Assembly: GCA_024760905.1 (NCBI GenBank)
Contig: CM045745.1
Coordinates: 1,408,001 to 1,472,000 of the forward strand
Origin: Plotosus lineatus
Lineage: Eukaryota; Chordata; Actinopteri; Siluriformes; Plotosidae
DNA length: 64,000 nt
Reading direction: 5' to 3'
Of the stretch, positions 46,205 to 55,760 are shown one piece after another. Both the position numbers and the translations under genes were made by a program. Each line of letters starts with the position of its first letter. The first letter of the stretch is position 1. The notes beneath the pieces are model-generated. The model saw nothing but the letters and a program-made list of their open reading frames with translations. It made no database searches and was not told the DNA's origin.

Positions 46205-46330
46205 ATCATGTGGGCATGGTGCTGCCATGGTTAGCACGTCTGCCTCACAGCAGGACGGTCTCGGGTTTGATTCCCAGCCAGGGCGTTTCTGTGTGAAGTT
46301 TGCATGTTCTCCCCGTGCTTGTTCATCTTC
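46205..46330 (+). repeat. tRNA-SINE head and body fragment
   Basis: 'ggttagcacgtctgcctcac' (A-box region), 'gtctcgggtttgattccc' (B-box region) and 'gtttgcatgttctccccgtg' follow the order of a widespread fish tRNA-SINE. Truncated after about 125 bp. Confidence 0.7.
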
Positions 46331-46589
46331 ATGTTTTCGTTTATCTTTGCATTTTGCCATTTTGACAAAGAAGGTAAGCCTGCATGCAAAGAAAATTACT
46401 TAATTTCCCAGCATTAGACGTCATCCACTCAGATGATCGGCGATCACTTATGTGTCAGACGCGGCATAAAAAACACCCAACCTGTCAAAATTATTTAAAA
46501 ATATTATTTATTATTTGTTTTTCATAACCTCTGAAGGATTGAAGTGTGTTTTAAGATAAAAAAAAAAAGAAAAAACAAAACAAAACAAA

Positions 46590-46708
46590 AAAACATGAAA
46601 CGAGGCAAAGAGCCAGAGTATATAGAAATATGATAAGAGGCAAAGAGCCACATTCTTATTGCTCAAGAGCCGCATGCGGATCGAGAGCCGCGTGTTCGCC
46701 ACCCCTGA
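46590..46708 (-). mobile_element. hAT transposon end
   Basis: Reversed, the end reads 'caggggtggcgaacacgcgg' followed by 'cgatccgcatgcggctctt', a terminal sequence type seen in vertebrate hAT elements. The opposite end was not found. Confidence 0.55.
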
Positions 46709-46739
46709 CATAGCAGCAAATCAGCATCAATTCAGCAAT

Positions 46740-46925
46740 GTGGCAGTGGTGGCTTGTGGGTAAGATAATGGATTACTGATCCGAAGTTCAACAGTTCAAT
46801 CCCTACTTTAACCACTGTTGGGCCCTTGATCAACGCCTTAACCCTTAATTGCTCATTTGTCGATAAAAAAATGATAATTGTAAGTTGCTCTGGATAAGAG
46901 TGTCTGCCAAATGCTGTGAATGTTA
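46740..46925 (+). repeat. tRNA-SINE with L2-like tail
   Basis: The head 'gtggcttgtgggtaagataa' is followed by 'aaccactgttgggcccttga' and 'ttgctctggataagagtgtctgcc', then 'aaatgctgtgaatg'. The tail resembles the end of L2-type LINEs used by several fish SINE families. Confidence 0.7.
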
Positions 46926-46929
46926 ATGG

Positions 46930-47334
46930 CTTCCTTATTGAGTTTCCTGTGGCAGGAACATGGGAAAACCATCCAAATCATTTTCCACGCCAATGGAGCT
47001 CTGCTCAGGAGATTTCTACTATGATATAAAAACCAAACCTAAATAATTTATATTTTACTTTATTTTATTTCATAGATTATTGCACAATTTCATCAGACTG
47101 GTGTGTAAACATTGTAAAACATTTTTCGCAAATAAATTGTTTATTTTTCTCATGTGCAGTTCTGTGCAAATATTATTAAGTGCAAACTTTGTTAGAATTA
47201 AATATTACCCAAAAAAGATTTATATGTCAGTAATGAAAGCAAGACACAAATGACTTTTTCTGACAAAAATAGAATGAAGGCCATCTCATTTTGATGCAAA
47301 AAGATGAAGCCAGTGCAACAATTAGAACTTGAAG
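46930..47334. other. No recognised feature
   Basis: AT-rich intergenic DNA. Confidence 0.4.
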
Positions 47335-47490
47335 AGTCAAGTATAAGGAAAAAGGGGTATATACATCATTTCAACCAATCAGCAAGAAGGATGACAGCCA
47401 CTGGCTGAATTTGAATCACGTGACAGTTCCTCTGCAATCTGCGAATACGTGCAGGTGCAAGTGGAAAACCATGAATGAGCAACAGTATAT
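47335..47490. mobile_element. Tigger-like fragment
   Basis: 'ttcaaccaatcagcaagaag', 'ggctgaatttgaatcacgtg' and 'cgaatacgtgcaggtgcaag' match the right part of the elements at 25098-26178 and 37130-37677. Only the right end remains. Confidence 0.7.
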
Positions 47491-47879
47491 AAGATGGTGG
47501 GTTAAATTTAACGTGTATGTGGAATGACTGGAGGCATGAGGGATGTGATTCTGCAGGAAGGGAACATGTTGCATGATGTTTATTTTACATAAGTAGAAAT
47601 TTTCTGGTATAACACCATCACTGCTGGAAAATGGCATAAATTAAAGAAAGCATGCGTGAACCTGAGCATTAGTGGCAATGTGTCCTGACAATGATCTGCT
47701 GAGCCCCAGTAACATCTCATGTTCAGGTTTTGGGAAGCTGGAGATAATGGAATTTTTTCCAATTCACAATTTCAAAGGAACACAGAATCACATAAATCAA
47801 TCAGCAAAAAGCCAAACTTAGGATGATGGAGTAACAATAATATTATTATACACACAGCAATTATTTAAAGAAAATTTAT
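47491..47879. other. No recognised feature
   Basis: No identifiable ORF or repeat. Confidence 0.4.
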
Positions 47880-48005
47880 GATTTGCTCTGCGACAGTCCA
47901 TCAAGCTGTTCACAGTATACCTCCCCTTCACCTGGTGTCAGCTGGGATCATCTGAAGCCTCCATGTAACCTTAATAAGGGGTGAATTGATTCAAAGAATG
48001 AAATG
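47880..48005 (+). repeat. SINE tail fragment (GAATGAAT type)
   Basis: 'ggtgtcagctgggatcatct' through 'aaccttaataaggggtgaat' and 'gaatgaaatgaaa' is a diverged copy of the tail seen at 600-735 and 54220-54340. Confidence 0.5.
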
Positions 48006-48367
48006 AAAGAAAGTGTAATCTGAGAGATGGACCATGCATCAAATTTGCCTACAAAGCTCCAATATAAATAGATGTATATTTTTGTTGTGGGGCAGAATAG
48101 AGACATTTGCCAATATTGGACTAAGGAATTTACACCCCCGTCTCCCTGTTTCCTACATCTCTGAATACTCTATCACAAACACATTCACTCATATTGAATA
48201 GTGCCTCTATTTTGCTCTCAAATCAGCCAGATTTACATAGATTTTCATAAATTGTAAACATTCCTGTGAGATTCTGGTCTATGCTGACATGGTTGCTACC
48301 AAAGGTGTACACTGTGTACACAGCAACTAACTGAGTTATTGAGTGCCAGCTGCCATATACAGTATAC

Positions 48368-48424
<57 letters not shown>

Positions 48425-48675
48425 ATCTTGTCCATTAGTTGTAGGGAATAAAAGGCATTTTAAGCATTATTTATTACAGGTATATACCAGAAGAAGAGTA
48501 ACAAACACAGTTAACATTTAGAGTTTTTATTTATTTTAACCAGATTTGATCTGTTTTATCTAATCTGCATTTGAAATAAGATTTTGCCAACCGGATAAGG
48601 GATAAACTACTAGGGTAGAGTAATTACTAAAACCTGTAGCACTACTCTACTACTGATCGTTTTTGTCATGAGCAA
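48006..48675. other. No recognised gene; (AT)n at 48369-48419
   Basis: AT-rich, with one pure AT microsatellite and no ORF of interest. Confidence 0.5.
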
Positions 48676-48679
48676 AACC

Positions 48680-48905
48680 CAATCACTCATCTTCCACACC
48701 GCTTCGTCCTGTTAGGGTCTCGGGGAGGCTGGAGCCTATCTCAGACGAGCACTGGGCGATGAGGTGATACATCCTGAAGAGCTTTCCAGATTGTCACCAG
48801 CCCAAGACACATAACTGTTCACACTCACAGTTAGGGGCAATTTGATCCACCAGCCTCATCTGTCTGCTTTTGGACTGTGAGAGGAAACCCATGCAGTTAG
48901 TGTGC
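48680..48905 (-). repeat. SINE-like repeat, reverse orientation
   Basis: 'ggaggctggagcctatctca', 'ctgtgagaggaaaccc' and related phrases match the 7075-7505 family. The reversed tRNA-like head is missing or decayed. Confidence 0.55.
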
Positions 48906-49140
48906 TCTAGTTCCAGACAGCACAGACTGGGTGATTCACTCACAGGCACACAATGAATCGACTCTTCTGAATTAATTCATTCGGATTGTTCTTGATTCTG
49001 CTTGCTGATTCATGCTTGCGAATCGATGCTCCTGGAGAGTCGTTTAAAGGAATCGATTCATTTAGTAGTCTGCAGGCTTTCAGCTTTGGCCGGAAGCAGG
49101 ATCGTAAGGCTTTGTTTGGTCATTTAAAATAAAAATAAAA
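48906..49140 (+). promoter_or_regulatory. chmp5: Proximal 5' flank and probable 5' UTR of chmp5
   Basis: The 235 bp before the chmp5 start codon contain repeated 'gaatcgattc'/'gaatcgatgc'-like motifs (48955-49055) and no TATA box at a credible distance. The start site cannot be placed from sequence alone. Confidence 0.35.
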
Positions 49141-49206
49141 ATGAACCGACTTTTCGGTCGAAGCAGGAACCAGGTGCCTCCCAGCCTGGCGGAGTGTATC
49201 GGAAAT
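49141..49206 (+). CDS. chmp5: CHMP5 exon 1
   Basis: First coding exon of charged multivesicular body protein 5, an ESCRT-III subunit that binds the VTA1-VPS4 machinery on endosomes and acts in multivesicular-body sorting. ATG at 49141 gives MNRLFGRSRNQVPPSLAECI; the family usually starts MNR-F/L-FGK and has a DCI-like motif here. It ends GGAAAT before 'gtgagc', phase 0. The exon is 66 nt, with no damage. Intron 1 is only 132 bp and carries a TG/CG-rich microsatellite (49234-49292). Confidence 0.92.
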
Positions 49207-49228
49207 GTGAGCCGCTGTTTGTTTACTT

Positions 49229-49279
<51 letters not shown>

Positions 49280-49338
49280 CGTGTGTGTGTGCGCGTGTGA
49301 AATCCCGGACGCGTCACTCATGATGGATGCCGTTGCAG

Positions 49339-49443
49339 ATCGATGCACGATCCGAGGTGATGGAGAAGAAGATAGCGAGGTTCGACGCAGAGCTAATTAA
49401 ATACAAGGACCAGATGAAAAAGATGAGAGACGGTCCGGCCAAG
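49339..49443 (+). CDS. chmp5: CHMP5 exon 2
   Basis: Begins after 'ccgttgcag' and encodes [20 protein letters not shown] and [14 protein letters not shown], the first charged helix of the ESCRT-III core. The matching human segment has the same pattern (DAELVKYKDQ, GPAK). 105 nt, phase 0 at both ends, donor 'gtacac'. The reading frame continues cleanly from exon 1. Confidence 0.93.
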
Positions 49444-49557
49444 GTACACAAAGCCCGTTCTCAGTCCTCATGCAGGATGCACAGACCTGCACTGACACAG
49501 GGCTTTGGCCTGGAGGTCCAGAATGACCACATGAAATGAAATAACTTTGTTTTACAG

Positions 49558-49604
49558 AATGCAGTGAAACAGAAGGCAATGAGAGTCCTGAAGCAGAAGA
49601 GGCT
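49558..49604 (+). CDS. chmp5: CHMP5 exon 3
   Basis: Begins after 'tttacag' and encodes NAVKQKAMRVLKQKR plus two bases of the next codon, before the donor 'gtaagt'. The conserved RVLKQKR motif of CHMP5 is intact. The following exon, which should begin with one base then a YEQQ-like segment, is not found in the remaining 14.4 kb; the intron is therefore at least that long and starts with a Rex3 LINE 48 bp after the donor. Confidence 0.92.
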
Positions 49605-49651
49605 GTAAGTTTTTCATTCTTAATAAAGCATTTTATTATATATATATTTTA

Positions 49652-52600
49652 TCATCATCATCATCATCATCATCATCTTCTTCTTCCGCTTAGTCAGGGT
49701 CGGGTCGCGGGGGCAGCAGCCTTAGCAAAGAGGTCCAGACATCCCTCTCCCGAGCTGCTTCCTCCAACTCTCCCGGGGGGGACACCGAGGCGATCCCAGA
49801 CAAGCCGAGAGACATAGTCCCTCCAGCGTGTTCTAGGTCGACCCCAGGGTCTCTTCCCGGTTGGACATGCCCGAAACACCACACCAGGGAGGCGTCCGGG
49901 GGGGCATTCTGACCAGATGCCCGAGCCACCTCAACTCAATGCGGAGGAGCAGCGGATTTACTCCGAGCTCTCCCCGGATGGCGGAGCTTCTCACCCTATC
50001 TCTAAGGGAGAACCCCGCCACCCGGCGAAGAAAGCTCATTTCAGCCGCTTGTATCCGTGATCTTGTTCTTTCGGTCATTACCCAAAGCTCGTGACCATAG
50101 GTGAGGGTTGGAACGTAGATCGACTGGTAAATTGAGAGCTTCGCCTTGCGGCTCAGCTCCTTTTTCACCATGACGGACCGGTACAGGCACCGCTTAACAG
50201 CAGAGGCTGCAGCGATCTGTCTGTCGATCTCTCGCTCCATCCTTCCCTCACTCGTAAACAAGACCCCAAGATACTTAAACTCCTCCACTTGGGGCAGGAC
50301 CTCATTCCCGACCCGGAGGGTGCATTCCACCATTGTCCGACTGAGAACCATGGCCTCGGACTTGGCGGTACTGATCTTCATCCCGGCTGCTTCGCACTCA
50401 GCTGCGAATCGCTCCAATGAGAGCTGGAGGGCCCGACTTGATGAAGCCAAAAGGACAACATCAGCCACAAAAAGCAGAGACGATATCCGATGGCCACCAA
50501 ACCAGAACCCCTCATCGCCTCGACTGCGCCTAGAAATTCTGGTGACAAAGGACAGCCTTGGCGGACTCCAACTCCCACTGGAAACGAATCCGACCTGCTG
50601 TTACCAATACGGACCAAACTCTGGCTCCGGTGATACAGCGACCGAATAGCTCGTAGCAACGGATCCGGAACGCCGTATTCTCGGAGCATGCCCCACAAGA
50701 TCTTTCGAGGGACACGGTCGAAAGCCTTCTCCAAATCCACAAAGCACATGTGGACAGATTGGGCAAACTCCCATGCCCCCTCCAGAATCCTGTGGAGTGT
50801 ATAGAGTTGGTCAAGAGTGCTGCGGCCAGGACGAAAACCACATTGTTCCTCCTGATCCGAGGCTCGACTATCGGTCGGATCCTCTTCTCTAGTACCCCTG
50901 CATAGTCTTTCCCAGGTAGGCTGAGGAGAGTAATTCCCCGATAATTGGAACACACCCTCCGGTCCCCCTTCTTAAAAATTGGGACCACCACCCCAGTTTG
51001 CCAATCCAGAGGTACAGCCCCCGATGACCACGCGATGTTGCAGAGACGTTTCAACCAAGACAGTCCTACAACATCCAGAGCCCTGAGATATTCCGGGCGG
51101 ATCTCGTCCAACCCCGGAGCTCGACCACCGAGGAGCTTTTTGACAACCTCAGTGACCTCCGCTCCAGTGATGGGCGGACCCTCACCCGAACCCCCAGGGT
51201 CTTCCTCCTCCACGGAGGGCGTGTTGGTGGGATTGAGAAGGTCCTCAAAGTATTCCCTCCACCTCTCAACAACATCCCCAGTCAAGGTAAGCAGCTCCCC
51301 ACCTCCACCGTAAACAGTGTTTGTGAAGAACTGCTTCCCCCTCCTGAGGCGTCGGATGGTGGCCCAGAACCTTTTTGAGGCCAACCGATAATCACTCTCC
51401 AGGCCCTCACCGAACTCCTCCCACGCCCGAGATTTTGCATCTGCGACAGCCTCGGCTGCAGCACGTTTGTCCTGCCGGTACCTTTTGCTGCCTCAGGAGT
51501 CCCACAGGCTAATAAAACCCGATAGGCCTCCTTCTTCAGCTGGACGGCCCCCTTCACCGCAGGTGTCCACCACCGGGTTCGGGGATTACCGCAACGACAA
51601 GCACCGACGACCTTACGGCCACAGCTATGGGCTGCCGCCTGAGCAATGGAGGCACGAAACATGGCCCATTCGGATTCCATGTCCCCCGCCTCCTCCGGAA
51701 CGTGGTTGTAGCTCTGCCGGAGGTGGGAGTTAAAGGCCTCTCGGACAGGGGCTCCGCCAAACGTTCCCAGCAGACCCTGATTACACGCTTGGGCCTGCCA
51801 GGTCTGGAAGGCAACCTCCCACACCACCGAAGCCAACTCACCACCAGGTAGTGATCGGTAGACAGCTCAGCTCCTCTCTTCACCCGAGTGTCCAGAACAT
51901 ATGGTCCCAAGTCCGATGACACGACTACAAAGTCAATCATCGAACTGCGACCTAGGGTGTCCTGGTGCCAAGTGCACTTATGCACACCCTTCTGTTCGAA
52001 CATGGTGTTCGTGATAGACAAACTATGACAAGCACAGAAGTCCAACAACGACACACCATTCGGATTCAGACTGGAGAGGCCGTACCTACCGATCACACCC
52101 TTCCAGGTCACACTATCGTTGCCCACATGGGCGTTGAAGTCTCCCAAGACAACGAGCGAGTCTCCCGAGGGAGCGTTCTCCAACACCCCCCCCCCAAAGA
52201 CTCCAAAAAGGGTGAGTATTCTGAACTGTCATTTGGTGCATAAACACAAATAACAGTCAGGACCCGTCCCCCCACCCGAAGACGGAGGGAAGCTACCCTT
52301 TCGTCAACCGGGGAGAACCCCAACATTTGGGCACCGAGATGGGGGGCAACAAGAATACCCACACCGGCTCGCCGCCTCTCCCCATGAGCAACTCCAGAAT
52401 AGAAGAAGGTCCAGCCCCTTTCGAGATGGATGGTTCCAGAGCCCAAGCTATGCGTTGAGGTGAGCCCGACTATATCTAGTCGGTATCTCTCCACCTCACG
52501 CACCAAATCAGGCTCCTTTCCCGCCAGACATTCCATGTTCCGAAGGTCAGAGTAAGTAGCCGAGGATCAGTCCGACAGAACCCATGCCTTTGGCTGCCAC

Positions 52601-52909
52601 CCAACTCACACTGCACCCGACCCCTAAAACTCCTCCCACGGGTGGTGGGTCCATGGGAGGGCGGACCCATGTCTCCTTTTCGGGCTGGGCCCGGCCAGGC
52701 TCCATGGGCATAAGCCCGACCACCAGGCGCTCGCCTTCGAGCCCCTCCCCTGGGCCTGGCTCCAGGTGGGAACCCCGGTGACCCGCGTCCGGGCAAGGGA
52801 GACTGATTCCTGTGTTGTCTCGTGTCTTAGGGGTTTGTTTTGAATCGCACTTTGTCTGGACCTTCACCCCGGACCTGTTTGCCTTGGGTGACCCTACCAG
52901 GGGCATATG
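49652..52909 (-). mobile_element. Rex3 (RTE-clade) LINE, copy A, nearly full length
   Basis: Reversed (GAT)n tail at 49652-49678 and '3' end with 'cttagtcagggtcgggtcg', then the ORF, then the 5' region up to about 52909. Compared with copy B it lacks roughly the first 80 bp. It lies in chmp5 intron 3, antisense to the gene. Assignment to Rex3 rests on the remembered C-terminal module (RTRSRIQAAEMSFLRRVAG, WLGHLVRMPP) and tail. Confidence 0.88.
49690..52536 (-). pseudogene. Rex3 endonuclease-reverse transcriptase, frameshifted
   Basis: Endonuclease ([61 protein letters not shown]) followed by RT (YRGITLLSLPGK, CFVDLEKAFDRVPR, VGVRQGCPLSP) and the C-terminal region to RLLPPRPDPD. Frame changes occur near 52190, 51830, 51480, 50900 and 50470. 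The catalytic box reads FVAD where copy B has FADD, so the first catalytic Asp is lost. Clearly inactive. Confidence 0.88.
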
Positions 52910-52916
52910 TATATGT

Positions 52917-53053
<137 letters not shown>

Positions 53054-53114
53054 GATTTTCTGAGTAGATCCTTCCGTAGGAGAGTGCTCAATACTTTTTG
53101 GTAGAGCAAATAAC

Positions 53115-53334
53115 AATAAAAATAAAAGGACAGGACAAAGACTTTCTATTGAAACTCCATTTATCACTACAGATCTGTTTTGAGGGGTGGTGAAACCATC
53201 CTCTCTCTTCAGGTGATTATATATAATCCTCTATAATCACCTGAAGAGAGAGGATGGTTTCACTACCCCTCGAAACAGATCTGTAGTGATAAATGGAGTT
53301 TCAATAGAAAGTCTTTGTCCTGTCCCTTTATTTT

Positions 53335-53338
<4 letters not shown>
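53115..53338. mobile_element. Long palindrome (fold-back MITE)
   Basis: Arms 53115-53221 and 53232-53338 are near-perfect reverse complements around a 10-nt loop; both contain 'actccatttatcactacaga' in opposite orientation. It could extrude as a cruciform or fold into a long RNA hairpin. No coding capacity. It differs in sequence from the palindrome at 13952-14200. Confidence 0.93.

Positions 53339-53339
<1 letters not shown>

Positions 53340-53370
<31 letters not shown>
53340..53370. repeat. (TA)n microsatellite
   Basis: Short TA run between the palindrome and the SINE. Confidence 0.95.
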
Positions 53371-53376
<6 letters not shown>

Positions 53377-53388
53377 TAATGTTGATAA

Positions 53389-53736
53389 GGGGCAGTGCTG
53401 GTCTAGTGGTATAGGGCGCTGGATCGTTGCTCCAAAGGTTGGGGGTTCGAGTCCCACTCTCCACAAGGTTTTCACTGTCCCCCCAGTGCAGCTAACTGGG
53501 TTATCAAAGGCGGGCCATGTCTGTCACTGTCTATGGTGAGAGGTTCATGTAAAAGAACCATTGCTGACTTTCGTAAAGAGGAGCTTCAAAGTCGTCAGCG
53601 TGTTTCTGTCCCTTGCTAAAAGGGTTGTGACAGGAAGGGCATCCGACGTAAAAACCTCTGCCAAATCAAACGTGCGAATCAGATGATTCGCTGTGGCGAC
53701 TCCCGAGTAAAAGGGAAAAAGCCGAAAGGAAGACAG
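53389..53736 (+). repeat. Complete tRNA-SINE with RTE-derived body, 18-bp target duplication
   Basis: Perfect flanking repeats atagtataatgttgataa at 53371-53388 and 53737-53754 fix the ends. The head has A-box-like 'tggtctagtggta' and B-box 'ggttcgagtcc' (internal pol III promoter). After the core (53490-53610) comes 'gtgacaggaagggcatccg' plus 'cgtaaaa', matching the RTE 5' UTR (for example 8283-8310), then 'gcagatgattcgctgtggcg'-like sequence and 'agccgaaagga' matching the RTE 3' end. It is the best preserved copy in the window. Confidence 0.93.
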
Positions 53737-53805
53737 ATAGTATAATGTTGATAATCCAAACTAGATATACTCTATATTGCAATATATTTTAAACACATTC
53801 AAAAA

Positions 53806-53990
53806 TAATCATCATCATCTTCTTCTGCTTGATCCGAAGTTGGGTTTTTGCCTAAGCAATGGGGTCCAGACCTCCCTCTTCCCAGTCACATCCTCCAGCT
53901 CTTCTGGGGGACACTGAGGCATTCCCAGACCAGCCAAGAAACATAGTCCCTCCACCATGTTCTGGGTTGACCCCGCTGCCTCTTCCTCAT
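53806..53990 (-). mobile_element. Rex3 3'-end fragment, diverged
   Basis: Reversed tail 'atcatcatcatcttcttctg' and 'gggggacactgaggcattcc', 'gaaacatagtccctccacc' match the 3' end of Rex3 copy A with many substitutions, so it is an older insertion. Confidence 0.8.
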
Positions 53991-54149
53991 TTCGTCATCC
54001 CAGTTCGAAAATCATTTTAAAATTTGCCTGGTTTAAAACTATTTGTAAATATTTCCCTGTGTTTATGCAAGACTGTATACTTAATTGTGTTTCGTTGCTA
54101 TGTGGCAGAGTCTATAAAACAACCACCAATAAATTGTCGTAATAAAAAC

Positions 54150-54340
54150 ATAATAAGCAGTGGTAGCCTGGTGGTAAAGGTGCTGGATTACTGATCCTAC
54201 AGTTCAGGGTTCAAGCAATGGCCTGGCAAGCCGTCCAGGGTGTTCTCTGCCCTCGCCCGAAGTCAGGTGGGATGGACATAAGCCTTCCCACAACCTTAAT
54301 AAGGATTATGCAGTTACAGAAAATAATGAATGAATGAAAA
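54150..54340 (+). repeat. tRNA-SINE, short form with GAATGAAT tail
   Basis: The head 'gcagtggtagcctggtggta' and 'gcagggttcaagc'-like B box join directly to the tail 'tggcctggcaagccgtccag', ending 'aatgaatgaatg'. The core module present at 14263-14390 is absent here. Confidence 0.65.
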
Positions 54341-54604
54341 ACGTGAGAGTTGCTGATTTTTTTTAAGGAAGCCAGATGCCATCTGTCATGGCTATAGTCC
54401 AACACAGTGTTCTAATTTCCTTACTTCAACACCCCATATGACATTGTTGTCTTAATTACATCGATTAGCTGCTAAAACTTGTTCTGAACTATTACGTTTG
54501 CATATTAATTTTTTCAGACCTCACTGTCCTTATATGAGGACATTAGATTTCCCCCAACTGCATGATCTGTCTAAGCTTGTAAGATCCTCATATGAGGACC
54601 CAGT

Positions 54605-55410
54605 GGTGGGCTGTGCATTTAGTACCTGGGCTTAATGTGGGACTTAATTAAGTGGGCTTAATTAATTAATTAATTAATCAATTAATGTGGGCTTAATTAA
54701 GTGGGACTTAATGGATTTAATTCAACTCTTAAGACCACCACTATCACGTTGCAGTTATACAAACCATCAATAATATACAAAAACACAATATAAAAGGGCA
54801 TGGCGTTGCAGAGAGAGGCATTCCGCCTCTTTCTGCTAGTACCTCTGAGCATTACATCATTTTCATCGGTGGAAGCTGCTGATTCATTTGTTTGCAGTGA
54901 GTCTCAACCCGACCTCCTGACCTCTCCTTATGATGTCTACCTTTTCTGGAAAAATCCAGCTTGAAAATGGATGTTTAAGAATGTCCAACACCAAGTTAAT
55001 TTCTCGTCCTCCGTCAGTCATTGTAGGTGTAAAAAATTGTAACTTAAATGTACTGTATGCAGATCACTGCAGACCATTCAGCTAGTTTTGCCCTGACAAA
55101 CCAATCAGAGACTGGAAAGATGCTGACGTTAGTGTGGGCCAGCACGCTAACCCTCTGAGGCGAATCTGAAATATAATTGGTTAAAGATTTTGGTTAAAGA
55201 AAGCCCCATTACTCATACAGTTCAAGTGACATCAGATACCACTACTAATTCAGAAGGCCCAGGGCAGCTTAGATTGACAGGCAGCACAGAGAAGCTGAAA
55301 TCTGATTGGACAAAAAAATAAATAAAATAACATACACGCACTGGAAGCAGTTCAGCCAAGGGACTCGCAATGAAACAAGAAACATTCAGAAAATGAATGA
55401 ATGAATATTA
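54605..55410. other. Possible non-autonomous DNA element; TTAA-rich
   Basis: Starts 'cagtggtgggctgtgcattt', a phrase I associate with a fish DNA transposon end, and runs into 'ttaattaa' repeats (54648-54715). I could not locate a matching inverted end, so the limits and type are guesses. Confidence 0.3.
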
Positions 55411-55557
55411 GAATTTAAGTTGTAAAATGTAGTTCAGTGCTTCTGATAGTAGTTAGGAGAAGGCTATGCTGGCCTTTACCACAACTGTAAGGACCATTGA
55501 GAAAGAGTCTCGCTGCACTTTTTCTTGTTTGAAGATATTGATGACGATCAGTACAGA

Positions 55558-55735
55558 CGCTCCCCGACTTACATTCATGCGTTTTACGGTTTTTTGATTT
55601 TACTTTTTTTTTTTTCAAAAAAAGTCAAATTTTGAGTTTAGACGTACCTATGTAGTACGCTGACGTAATGACGCAATGACGCTACTTTCATTGTTTACAA
55701 ACTACAGACCGAGAGTGTATGTATATATGTATGTA
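55558..55735. mobile_element. Tigger-like left end fragment
   Basis: 'cagacgctccccgacttaca' then 'tgcgttttacggttttt' is a terminal sequence of the kind seen at 11455 and 17697. No right end was recognised. It runs into the TATG repeat that RTE copy D later used as target. Confidence 0.45.
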
Positions 55736-55760
55736 TGTATATATGTATGTATGTATATAT

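Noticed and set aside
49141..49604. chmp5 as a processed pseudogene
   Set aside because: Three short exons are separated by introns with proper GT-AG ends and an unbroken frame, so it is a genuine spliced gene copy.
53400..53475. Possible tRNA gene (A and B box)
   Set aside because: The cloverleaf is incomplete and the sequence continues into a SINE body with a target duplication. Same for 29930-29986, 46205-46290 and 35330-35396.
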